Shown here: one piece after another, positions 56,444 to 64,000 of the stretch | Position numbering within the stretch: position 1 is the stretch's first letter | Layout: the number at the start of each line of letters is the position of its first letter | Source of the DNA: Desulfomicrobium orale DSM 12838 | Lineage (GTDB): Bacteria; Desulfobacterota; Desulfovibrionia; Desulfovibrionales; Desulfomicrobiaceae | Direction of reading: 5' to 3' | Length of the DNA: 64,000 nt | Assembly: GCF_001553625.1 (NCBI RefSeq) | Contig: NZ_CP014230.1 | Span: 682,001 to 746,000, forward strand | Notes under the pieces: model-generated | Databases searched by the model: none | Told to the model about the DNA's origin: nothing | Seen by the model: the letters and a program-made list of their open reading frames with translations, nothing else | Program-made: the position numbers and the translations under genes

Positions 56444-56483
56444 CGTCCGGTTTCTGAAACTTCCCGGGAACCGGACGTTTTTT
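56444..56483 (+). terminator. Intrinsic terminator after the acetyl-CoA synthetase-like gene
   Basis: CGTCCGGTT (56444-56452) pairs with AACCGGACG (56469-56477) over a 16-base loop and is followed by a T run. Confidence 0.8.
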
Positions 56484-56871
56484 GACCCGCCATTTCCAGC
56501 CGCTCACACTCCGGCCACATCCCTGCCGCTCGCTTCCCCCCACAAAATCATTGTTCGCCGACAATACGGTTGCTTTTTTACAAAACGGGCGTACGATGAC
56601 ATGAAATTTTTAAAAGTAGCATATTTTAAAATAATTTGAAATCTCCAAAGAAAAATTCAGACTAAATATTCTCCATCGATAAAGGATGAAATTTTTTATT
56701 TTCGCATGTTACAGAGAAATAGGGTTGGCGTTTCCTCCATATGAGTATCATAAAAATGGAAATAGTTTGAAAATAAGCATCACATGCTGCCATTTGGTGC
56801 AAAACAGAATCGATTTCACCGGCTGACGAGGAAAAGGCGAAAAAACGGGAAAAGCAGCTCAGGAGGCGAAC
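56484..56871 (+). promoter_or_regulatory. AT-rich leader region of the hydrogenase operon
   Basis: The 388-base gap is strikingly AT-rich from about 56570 to 56760. It contains an ATTGT-N6-ACAAT inverted repeat (56550-56565), a possible promoter with TTGCTT (56570-56575) and TACGAT (56592-56597) 16 bases apart, and the palindrome ATTTTAAAAT near 56622-56631. I see no gene in it. A redox regulator site is plausible but not identified. The end carries the AGGAGG box of hydG. Confidence 0.4.
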
Positions 56872-58269
56872 ATGTGCGGGACAGGAACGGACTGGCTTGA
56901 TGAAAGGACCATCCATGACGCTCTGGACGGTGTGAAATCTCCGGACAGGGGGCAGATTGACGAAATCATCGCCAAGAGTCTCGAACTGAAGGGCCTTTCT
57001 TTCGACGACGTGGCTCTGCTCTGCCAGACGAATACGGACGATCTGCTCGCCCCGGTCTTCGCCGCCGCCAAAAGAATCAAGGAGGCCATCTACGGCCGGC
57101 GTATCGTGCTTTTCGCGCCCCTCTACATATCCAATCTCTGCGCCAACGAGTGTCTGTACTGTGCCTTCCGCCGCTCCAACGGACAGCTTGTCCGCCGGGC
57201 CCTGAGCATGGGGGAAATCCGGGACGAGACCCTGGCCATACTGGACCAGGGACACAAAAGAGTGCTCATGGTCGCCGGGGAATCCTATCCCGGCGGGGAC
57301 TTCTCCTATGTGCTCGACGCCATCAGGGCCATTTATGAAACCCGCAACCGTATCGGAGATAGCATCCGCCGGGTCAACGTCAATGTCGCACCGCTGACCC
57401 TGGAGCAATTCCGGGAACTCAAGGACGCGGGTATCGGCACATACCAGCTCTTTCAGGAGACCTATCACCGGGAAACTTACGCCCGGGTGCACTGTGCCGG
57501 GAAGAAGACGGATTACGACTGGCGGCTGACCGGCATGGACCGGGCCATGCGCGCGGGCATCGACGACGTGGGCATCGGTGCGCTTTTCGGGCTGGCGGAT
57601 TGGCGTTTCGACCTGCTGGGCCTCATGATGCACATCCGGCATCTGGAAAAAGAGTTCGGCGTGGGCTGTCATACCATCAGCGTGCCGCGCATCGAACCGG
57701 CGGTGGGCTCCGAAATGGCCGCCGCGCCGCCCAACGCGGTTTCGGACCGCGATTTCAGGAAAATCGTGGCCATTCTGCGGCTGGCCGTGCCCTACACGGG
57801 CCTTATCATGTCCACCCGCGAAACAGCGGCCATGCGCGATGCCACCCTCGAACTCGGCGTGTCCCAGATCTCCGCGGGCTCCTGTACGGACCCCGGCGGC
57901 TACAGGGACAAACGCGACGAGGCGGCGGCCCAGTTCCAGCTCGGCGACCACCGCTCCCTGGCCGAAGTGATCAAAGACCTCGGCGAACGCGGCTACATTC
58001 CTTCCTTCTGCACGGCCTGCTACCGCACCGGCCGGACCGGACACGACTTCATGGAGCTGGCCAAGCCCGGAGCCATAAAGTCCAAGTGCGGGCCCAACGC
58101 CCTGTCCACCTATCTGGAATACCTCATCAACTACCGCCCGGCCGGGCTGGACGCCCAGGGCCGCAACGCCATCCGGTCGGAACTCATCTGCATGAGCACC
58201 CGCGACCAGCGGGCAGCGAAAAGCCTGCTGGAACGGGTCGAACAAGGACAGCGGGACGTATTCTGTTAG
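56872..58269 (+). CDS. hydG: [FeFe]-hydrogenase H-cluster radical SAM maturase HydG
   Basis: HydG splits tyrosine to supply CO and CN for the H-cluster. The 465-residue protein has the radical SAM motif CANECLYC near residue 88 and the second cluster ligands in the C-terminal part (CTACYRTGRTGHDFM followed by KSKCGPNAL). The core (AGESYPGGDFSY, QETYHRETYARVH) is typical. It is the first gene of the operon, with an AGGAGG box; hydE follows after ten bases. Confidence 0.95.
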   Translation: MCGTGTDWLDERTIHDALDGVKSPDRGQIDEIIAKSLELKGLSFDDVALLCQTNTDDLLAPVFAAAKRIKEAIYGRRIVLFAPLYISNLCANECLYCAFRRSNGQLVRRALSMGEIRDETLAILDQGHKRVLMVAGESYPGGDFSYVLDAIRAIYETRNRIGDSIRRVNVNVAPLTLEQFRELKDAGIGTYQLFQETYHRETYARVHCAGKKTDYDWRLTGMDRAMRAGIDDVGIGALFGLADWRFDLLGLMMHIRHLEKEFGVGCHTISVPRIEPAVGSEMAAAPPNAVSDRDFRKIVAILRLAVPYTGLIMSTRETAAMRDATLELGVSQISAGSCTDPGGYRDKRDEAAAQFQLGDHRSLAEVIKDLGERGYIPSFCTACYRTGRTGHDFMELAKPGAIKSKCGPNALSTYLEYLINYRPAGLDAQGRNAIRSELICMSTRDQRAAKSLLERVEQGQRDVFC

Positions 58270-58279
58270 CGGGGGCATC

Positions 58280-59302
58280 GTGAACGCACTCGCGCTGCAA
58301 TATCCGCCAGTATCCGGCGGTTTTCCGGCCATCCTCCCGCAGGAGGAGACGGCAGACCCGCGGATGTGGCTCCGGAGCCTGAGCCTGGAACGTCTCCGTG
58401 CCGCGGCGGACCGTGTCCGGCAGCGCGCCGTGGGAACACGGGTCTTTCTGCGGGGCCTTGTGGAATTCTCCAGCTACTGCCGCTGCAACTGTCTGTACTG
58501 CGGACTGCGCCGGGACAACAAAAACCTTGCCCGCTACCGTCTGAGCGATGCCGACATTCTGGCCGCCGCGCGCCGGGCGGCAAAAGAAGGCATGGATACC
58601 GTGGTTCTGCAATCCGGAGAAGACCCGGCCAACACCAGAGAGCGCATCGCCCGTCTGGTGGGCATGATCAAGAACGAAACGGGCCTGGCCGTGACTCTTT
58701 CCTTAGGCAACCGGAGCACCGCCTCATACCGGACGTGGAAGCGGGCCGGGGCCGACAGATACCTGCTCAAGCACGAAACCGCCGATCCCCGCCTGTACGC
58801 GCTGCTGCATCCCGGCGACACCCTCGCCCGGCGTCTGGATGCCCTGCGCCGCCTGCGGGATCTGGACTACGAGACGGGCACCGGGTTCATTGTGGGGCTG
58901 CCCGGCCAGACGGACGAAATCTTGCGGCGCGACGTGGAACTGGTGCGGAAGCTGGAAGTCCGGATGTGTGGCGCGGGCCCTTTTCTGCCGCAGCGGGACA
59001 CTCCGCTGGCCGCCGCTTCGCCCGGAAGCGCCGAGACCACCCTGAAAATCATGGCTCTGCTGCGCCTGCGCGTACCCGGGCTGAACATCCCCGTCACAAC
59101 GGCACTGGCGTCCCTCATCCCTCAGGAGGGGCACCGGCTGGCCCTCGAGGCCGGGGCCAACGTCATCATGCCCGGCTTCACTCCGGACGGACAGCGGGCG
59201 CATTACCGCATCTACGACGGCAAGGCGCGGGTGGACAGCATATCCGCCCGCACGGCCATCACCTCGGCCATGCGCACATGCGGGCCGAAGGAGGACGCAT
59301 GA
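58280..59302 (+). CDS. hydE: [FeFe]-hydrogenase H-cluster radical SAM maturase HydE
   Basis: HydE is thought to act on the iron-cysteine synthon made by HydG and help build the dithiolate bridge. The 340-residue protein has the radical SAM motif CRCNCLYC near residue 67 and the segments LQSGEDP and GLPGQTDEIL. The start codon is GTG at 58280, with an upstream G-rich box. Its stop overlaps the hydF start (ATGA). Confidence 0.94.
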   Translation: MNALALQYPPVSGGFPAILPQEETADPRMWLRSLSLERLRAAADRVRQRAVGTRVFLRGLVEFSSYCRCNCLYCGLRRDNKNLARYRLSDADILAAARRAAKEGMDTVVLQSGEDPANTRERIARLVGMIKNETGLAVTLSLGNRSTASYRTWKRAGADRYLLKHETADPRLYALLHPGDTLARRLDALRRLRDLDYETGTGFIVGLPGQTDEILRRDVELVRKLEVRMCGAGPFLPQRDTPLAAASPGSAETTLKIMALLRLRVPGLNIPVTTALASLIPQEGHRLALEAGANVIMPGFTPDGQRAHYRIYDGKARVDSISARTAITSAMRTCGPKEDA

Positions 59303-60612
59303 CGCGACAGCCCAGGGCCATGTGTCCGCATATCGCCATTTTCGGACGGTGCAACGCCGGGAAGTCTTCCCTCATGAACGCCCTCGCCGGGCAGAATCTG
59401 TCCCTGGTCTCGCCCGTGGCCGGAACCACGGCTGATCCCGTGGAAAAAAGCGTGGAGATCCCGCCGCTTGGCCCCGTGGTCATCATCGATACGGCCGGGC
59501 TGGACGATACCGGCGGACTCGGCGAGTTGCGCGCCAGAAGAGCGGAATCCGCCCTGGCTTCCGCCGACCTCGCCCTGCTCGTCAGCGACGGGAGTTGGGG
59601 ACCGTGCGAAGAACGGCTCCGGGCGATGCTGGCGGAGCGGGGCATTCCCGCCGTCGTGGTCTGGAACGGCAGCGGCCGGGAGCATCCCGCCCCAAAAACA
59701 GCGGAAATTCTGGAACGGTCGGGACTGCCCCAGGTTTTTGTCTCGGCTCTGCACGGCACGGGCATGGCGGAACTGGTCCGGGCAATATCTCTGGCTCTGC
59801 CCGAGGCGGCTCTCGCACCGCCGCCCATGCTGCGCGATCTCGTTCCCGCCGGTTCCGTGTGCCTGTTCGTGGCTCCCATCGACGGCGGCGCGCCCAAGGC
59901 CCGGCTCATCGCTCCGCAGGCGCAGGCCCTGCGAGACTGTCTGGACGGTCATGCCGTCGGGGTCATGGTGCAGCCGGAAGAGCTGGGGATGGCTCTCACT
60001 GCGCTGCGCCATCCGCCGTCCCTGCTGGTCTGCGATTCCCAGGCCGTGCATGTCTGCGCGCGGGAAGCACCGCCCGAAACGCCCCTGACCACCTATTCCA
60101 TCCTCATGGCTCGGATGAAGGGCGACCTCGCCACGCTCGCCGCCGGAGCGGCGGCCATCCACTCTCTCACGGACAAGGACAGGGTCTGCGTCAGCGAAAT
60201 CTGCGCGCACCACGCCCAGCCCGACGACATCGGCCGGGTCAAAATCCCCGCGCTGCTCAGGAAGTTCACCGGCGCGGAGCTGGAAATCCATTTCGCTTCG
60301 GGCCGGGACTTTCCGGACAATCTGGAAGACTTCAGGCTGGTCGTTCACTGCGGCGGCTGCATGGCCAACCGGGCGGCGATGCTCACCCGGATCGCCGAAG
60401 CCCGGCGAAGAAACGTGCCCATCACCAACTACGGAGTGGCCATCTCGCTCATGCACGGCGTGCTGGAACGTTCCCTCGAAATATTTCCCGGCGCTCTCGC
60501 GGCCTACAGATCGGCGCGCCCAGACAAAGCGGACCGGCGGGACGGGAACACCCCGCCCGCAAGGCCCGTCCCCTCCCCAACCTCTTACCCCATGGAGACG
60601 GCTTATGAGTGA
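59299..60612 (+). CDS. hydF: [FeFe]-hydrogenase H-cluster maturation GTPase HydF
   Basis: HydF is the scaffold that assembles the 2Fe subcluster and passes it to the hydrogenase. The 437-residue protein has a GTPase domain with [10 protein letters not shown] (P-loop) and IDTAGLDD, a dimerisation domain, and the cluster ligands ICAHHAQ near 330 and VVHCGGC near 385. A longer frame to 58366 is open but overlaps hydE. The last eight codons overlap the start of hydA. Confidence 0.94.
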   Translation: MTRQPRAMCPHIAIFGRCNAGKSSLMNALAGQNLSLVSPVAGTTADPVEKSVEIPPLGPVVIIDTAGLDDTGGLGELRARRAESALASADLALLVSDGSWGPCEERLRAMLAERGIPAVVVWNGSGREHPAPKTAEILERSGLPQVFVSALHGTGMAELVRAISLALPEAALAPPPMLRDLVPAGSVCLFVAPIDGGAPKARLIAPQAQALRDCLDGHAVGVMVQPEELGMALTALRHPPSLLVCDSQAVHVCAREAPPETPLTTYSILMARMKGDLATLAAGAAAIHSLTDKDRVCVSEICAHHAQPDDIGRVKIPALLRKFTGAELEIHFASGRDFPDNLEDFRLVVHCGGCMANRAAMLTRIAEARRRNVPITNYGVAISLMHGVLERSLEIFPGALAAYRSARPDKADRRDGNTPPARPVPSPTSYPMETAYE

Positions 60613-61873
60613 ACGCATACTCATGGAAGGCATCTACTACGAAGACAGCTTTCCCGACCCGAAAACGGACCCGGACAGTCTGTTCTTCATCGAGATCGAC
60701 AAGGACAGATGCATCGGCTGCGACACCTGCCTGGATTACTGTCCCACCGGGGCGATCTGGGGCGATTTCGCCGAACCCCATGAGATCAGGTTCAGGGAGC
60801 TGTGCATCAACTGCGGACAGTGTCTGACCCACTGTCCGGAAAACGCCATCTACGAATCGCAGTCCTGGGTGCGCAAGGTGGACGAAATGCTGGCCGACAA
60901 GTCGAAAAAGGTCATCGCCATGCCCGCTCCGGCCGTGCGCTACGCCCTCGGAGACTGCTTTGGCCTGCCCGTGGGCACGGTCACCACGGACAAGATGCTG
61001 GCGGCCCTCAAGAAACTCGGCTTCACGCACTGCTGGGACAACGAATTCGGGGCCGACGTGACCATCTGGGAGGAAGGCGACGAGTTCGTAAAACGCCTGA
61101 CCGGAAAGATCGACGCCCCCCTGCCGCAGTTCACCTCCTGCTGTCCCGGCTGGCACAAGTATGTGGAAACCCTGTATCCGGAGCTTCTGCCGCACCTGTC
61201 CACGGCCAAGTCGCCCATCGGCATGCTGGGCGCCCTGAGCAAAACCTACGGAGCCGACACCCGCAAATATGACCGGGCCGACGTGTACACCGTGTCCATC
61301 ATGCCCTGCACCGCCAAGAAGTACGAAGGCATGCGCTCGGATCTCTGGTCTTCGGGATATCAGGACATCGACGCCACCATCGACACCAGGGAACTGGCCT
61401 ACATGCTGAAAAAGGCCGGGATCGATCTGGCCGCCATGCCCTCCGGCGAGCGGGATTCGCTGATGGGGGAATCTTCGGGCGGCGCGACCCTGTTCGGCGT
61501 GACCGGCGGCGTGATGGAAGCGGCCCTGCGTTTCGCCCATCACACGGTGACGGGCAAAGCGCCTGCATCCTGGGATTTCACTCCGGTGCGCGGTCTTAAG
61601 GGAGTGAAGGAAGCAAACGTCCCCATCGGCGACGTCACGGTCAAGGTGGCGGTGGTGCACGGCGGCAAGCGTTTCAAGGACATCTGCGAAGCCATCAAGG
61701 CCGGGAAGGCGCCCTGGCACTTCGTCGAATTCATGGCCTGCCCCGGCGGATGCATATGCGGCGGCGGGCAGCCCATCATGCCGGGCGTGATGGAGTCAGC
61801 CTCCATGGCCACCAAACGGTTCATGGCCAGTTGCCGCAACCGGCTGAAAATGATGGAGGAAAACCGGGCGTGA
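60605..61873 (+). CDS. hydA: Periplasmic [FeFe]-hydrogenase large subunit
   Basis: The 422-residue protein has two [4Fe-4S] ferredoxin sites ([12 protein letters not shown] at 36-47 and [12 protein letters not shown] near 67-78) and the three H-cluster motifs: TSCCPGW near 178, MPCTAKK near 235 and [15 protein letters not shown] near 378. It lacks its own signal peptide and is expected to be carried across the membrane by the Tat signal on HydB. This is the Desulfovibrio-type dimeric enzyme that takes up H2 in the periplasm, passing electrons to cytochrome c3. It overlaps hydF. Confidence 0.97.
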   Translation: MSERILMEGIYYEDSFPDPKTDPDSLFFIEIDKDRCIGCDTCLDYCPTGAIWGDFAEPHEIRFRELCINCGQCLTHCPENAIYESQSWVRKVDEMLADKSKKVIAMPAPAVRYALGDCFGLPVGTVTTDKMLAALKKLGFTHCWDNEFGADVTIWEEGDEFVKRLTGKIDAPLPQFTSCCPGWHKYVETLYPELLPHLSTAKSPIGMLGALSKTYGADTRKYDRADVYTVSIMPCTAKKYEGMRSDLWSSGYQDIDATIDTRELAYMLKKAGIDLAAMPSGERDSLMGESSGGATLFGVTGGVMEAALRFAHHTVTGKAPASWDFTPVRGLKGVKEANVPIGDVTVKVAVVHGGKRFKDICEAIKAGKAPWHFVEFMACPGGCICGGGQPIMPGVMESASMATKRFMASCRNRLKMMEENRA

Positions 61874-61970
61874 CGCCGCCCATCCACATGCGGGGGCATC
61901 CGGCGTTTTCACGGAAACGCCGTCAGATCGCGGATACTTCAAGAGTGAAAAACATCAGGGAGCGAACACA

Positions 61971-62339
61971 ATGATCAATGTCTCACGCCGCTTCATCCTG
62001 AAAGGCGGGCTGATTCTCGGAGGCGCAACGCTGCTGGGCCTCAGGTTCACCAGCCGGGCTCTGGCCAAAGGCAAGGAACTCAAGGACTGGATGGGAGACC
62101 GCATCGGCAGCGTCTATGCCGCCGACAAGGCTTTTCCCGTCCGCGCGTCCCAGGACAACACCCAGGTGCAGGCCCTGTACAAAAATTTCCTGGGCGAGCC
62201 CGGCAGCCACGTTTCCCACCAGTTTCTGCACATGCATTTCACCGACCGCTCCAAGAACATCGGCCATCTGAAGGAAGCGGGAAACTATCCCAATCCGCGC
62301 GCGGCCGAATTCGAGGGCAACACCTACCCCTACGAATGA
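61971..62339 (+). CDS. hydB: Periplasmic [FeFe]-hydrogenase small subunit, Tat exported
   Basis: The 122-residue protein carries a twin-arginine signal (SRRFILKGGLILGGATLLGL) and the small-subunit core (DWMGDRIGSVYAADK, ALYKNFLGEPGSHVSHQ). It wraps around HydA in the D. desulfuricans-type enzyme and brings it through the Tat pathway. It starts 97 bases after hydA; the start has a GGGAG box. Confidence 0.95.
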   Translation: MINVSRRFILKGGLILGGATLLGLRFTSRALAKGKELKDWMGDRIGSVYAADKAFPVRASQDNTQVQALYKNFLGEPGSHVSHQFLHMHFTDRSKNIGHLKEAGNYPNPRAAEFEGNTYPYE

Positions 62340-62393
62340 CGCCGCGGACCGCAGCGGTCTCCCCAAATCCGGCAGTTGAGTGCCTTGCGTGAC

Positions 62394-62423
62394 AAAGGCC
62401 GCATCCAAATGGATGCGGCCTTT
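62394..62423. terminator. Bidirectional terminator between hydB and the ior gene
   Basis: A perfect 13-pair stem (AAAGGCCGCATCC and GGATGCGGCCTTT) closes on a four-base AAAT loop. It lies between convergent genes and can stop transcription from both sides, though the T run is short. Confidence 0.8.
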
Positions 62424-62464
62424 GAAGGATCGGACCAGCCCGAAAGGAGAACGGGAACCCGGCG

Positions 62465-64000
62465 TCAGCCCTGCCGCGCGCCCAGCTCCCGCCCGGCCAG
62501 GAAGGCGGCGTAGTTGGCCTGCCAGATGGCCGGTTTGGGACTGACATTCCGCAGGGCCTGCATCCAGTATTCTTCCGGAAAGGAATCAAAGGGCGTGACC
62601 CGGCTCAGCACGCCGATCATGACCACGTTGGCGCTGCGGCCGGCGGCGTCGCCAAGGCTCAGGGCCGTGCCCAGAACGTCCACGCCGATGACCCGGTATC
62701 CGGCCAGGGCCTGACGCACGGCGTCCATGGCAGGGTAGTCTCCGGCCTTGAAAAAGGGCGGCACAATGGCCGTATCGGCCAGCACGACCGTGCCGCCGGG
62801 ACGGAGCATGTCCAGAAATCCGGGCCGGAAGACCTCGCTGCGCTCCATGCAGACCAGGCACTGGCAGGTGCCGGGCATGAGCACCGGAGAATGGACCCGG
62901 CCGCAGGCGAAGGTGCTGATGACCGGCCCGCCCATCTGGGCCATGCCGTGGGTTTCCCCCTTGACGATGTTCTGACGGTCGTAGCCCAGCAGGTAGGCGA
63001 GCTGGGTCAGCACCCGGCCGAAAAAGAGATTCCCCTGACCGCCCACGCCACGCACGGCCACGGACAGAAAGGGCGGCAGTTCCCCGGACAGACCCGGAAG
63101 TTCGATCCGCTCGGGCGGTACGGGCAGTTCCGGGCAGCTGTCCAGAGCGCAGACATTCTGGTCTTTGGCCGGGGCAATGGCGCCCACGGGGCACATCTGG
63201 GAGCAGGCCGCGTTCTGGCGCACGCAGCCCGTACAGATGTTGTTGAAATGCGGCAGTCCTTCGGCGTCGGCCTCGATGCCCGGACAGATCTGGCAGGTGC
63301 CGCAACGCTTGCACAGCTCCGCGTCCACTTCCATTCTGAGCCCGTAGGCTTCCTTGGGCATCTTGCGGATGCACACGCCCGTGACCACAAGCGTGGTGAA
63401 CTCGCCCTTTTCCGCCGCGGCCAGAGCGTCCTTCAGGGCCTTTTGGAGACCCTTCCTGTCGTAGCCGCTGACTTCCACCACGCTCGCGCCGTGGGCCTTG
63501 AGGCTCGCGTTCAGATCGAAGATATTGGGCTCTCCGGCCAGGTTGACCGGTGAGGTGGGTGAAGGCTGGCCGCCGGTCATGGCCGTCCAGTTGTTGTTCA
63601 GGATGACCTTGACGCCGGGGATGCCCCGGAAAATGGTGTTGCGCGTGGCGTCCATGCCGCTGTGACATTCGGTGCCGTCGCCCAGCACGGCCAGGCATTT
63701 TCCGGCCGACTCGGGCCGGGACAGCACATAGCCCAGCCGTTTGGCCTCGCTTGCGCCCATGGCCAGCACGGTATCCATGGCGTTCAAAAAGTGCAGCAGG
63801 GTGTTGCAGCCGATGTCTCCAAACACAGCCTCCAGGTGCCCTTTCTTGCGCATCCGTCCCACGATCTGTCCGAACAGGCGGTACGGACAGCCCGCGCAGA
63901 TCATGGGCGGCCGGGGAGGACAGGCCATGACCGGCGCGCCCGAAGGACAGTCGAGTCCCAGACGGGCGGCGATGAGGGCCGGAGTCCATTCCGTGACGGT
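62465..64000 (-). CDS. Indolepyruvate:ferredoxin oxidoreductase, fused alpha and beta subunits (partial)
   Basis: The frame is open to the right edge, so the N-terminal part is outside the window. The visible part has the IorA thiamine-diphosphate region (FGDIGCNTL, LGDGTECHSGMDATRN, NNNWTAMTGG), two ferredoxin-like sites (CKRCGTCQICPGI, CTGCVRQNAACSQMCPVG), and then the IorB-type gamma domain (VRGVGGQGNLFFGRVL, KGETHGMAQMGGP). IorA and IorB are usually separate proteins; here they are joined in one polypeptide. The enzyme converts arylpyruvates to aryl-CoA with ferredoxin in amino-acid fermentation. Confidence 0.85.
   Translation of the reverse strand, partial: TVTEWTPALIAARLGLDCPSGAPVMACPPRPPMICAGCPYRLFGQIVGRMRKKGHLEAVFGDIGCNTLLHFLNAMDTVLAMGASEAKRLGYVLSRPESAGKCLAVLGDGTECHSGMDATRNTIFRGIPGVKVILNNNWTAMTGGQPSPTSPVNLAGEPNIFDLNASLKAHGASVVEVSGYDRKGLQKALKDALAAAEKGEFTTLVVTGVCIRKMPKEAYGLRMEVDAELCKRCGTCQICPGIEADAEGLPHFNNICTGCVRQNAACSQMCPVGAIAPAKDQNVCALDSCPELPVPPERIELPGLSGELPPFLSVAVRGVGGQGNLFFGRVLTQLAYLLGYDRQNIVKGETHGMAQMGGPVISTFACGRVHSPVLMPGTCQCLVCMERSEVFRPGFLDMLRPGGTVVLADTAIVPPFFKAGDYPAMDAVRQALAGYRVIGVDVLGTALSLGDAAGRSANVVMIGVLSRVTPFDSFPEEYWMQALRNVSPKPAIWQANYAAFLAGRELGARQG

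Noticed and set aside
56550-56565. A Rex or HcpR operator before hydG
   Set aside because: The half-sites and spacing (5-6-5) do not match the known 18-base consensus forms as I remember them.

Overview
The window looks like chromosomal DNA of a sulfate-reducing bacterium of the Desulfovibrionales (Desulfovibrio or Desulfomicrobium type). The main reasons are a periplasmic [FeFe] hydrogenase made of a two-ferredoxin large subunit and a Tat-exported small subunit, an indolepyruvate:ferredoxin oxidoreductase, a VPLPA-CTERM protein and the high GC content of most genes. The genus is an inference; no rRNA gene was seen.

Layout. 1-1206: a truncated low-GC gene capped by an IS5-family element. 1301-9191 (minus strand): housekeeping genes ubiD-like, fxsA, serB, holB and purA, then minE-minD-minC. 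9384-15076: a metallo-beta-lactamase-fold hydrolase, a three-gene operon ending in a phosphoribosylanthranilate isomerase-like protein that lacks its catalytic cysteine, a CDF metal exporter with a MarR regulator, an acyltransferase and a type I asparaginase. 15227-16905: two different IS5-family elements in tandem at a single CTAG site. 17418-33716: a chemoreceptor, then a Lap-type biofilm-adhesin locus. It holds a TolC-like channel, a repeat adhesin split by a fourth IS5-family element, a VPLPA-CTERM protein, a LapB-like ABC transporter, a LapC-like adaptor, a LapG-like protease and an inner-membrane PAS plus degenerate HD-GYP protein in the place of LapD. A bacteriohemerythrin follows.

34070-42677: comEC, cobT, a DUF4126 membrane protein, a large MscS-family channel and a Tat-dependent M48 lipoprotein protease. 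42813-43523: a decayed IS1595-family element abutting a TetR-controlled MacAB-type efflux operon (43542-48701). 48837-49335: a pseudogene. 49359-53355: comM, lepB, lepA. 53552-56385: a LytTR regulator with a blank receiver domain and an acetyl-CoA synthetase-like protein missing its adenylation lysine. 56872-62339: hydG-hydE-hydF-hydA-hydB, which puts the three H-cluster maturases and both hydrogenase subunits in one operon. 62465 to the right edge: a partial, fused IorA-IorB.

How the parts work together. The Lap-type locus reads as a self-contained switch. TolC, the ABC transporter and the adaptor would export the adhesin. An N-terminal retention region would hold it in the channel until the periplasmic cysteine protease cuts it at a di-alanine site. 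The HD-GYP-like membrane protein would control the protease in response to c-di-GMP. The element at 24143-24965 has broken the adhesin in this strain. Removing it in silico restores an exact 1154-residue frame. This locus is the strongest candidate for an unusual system in the window.
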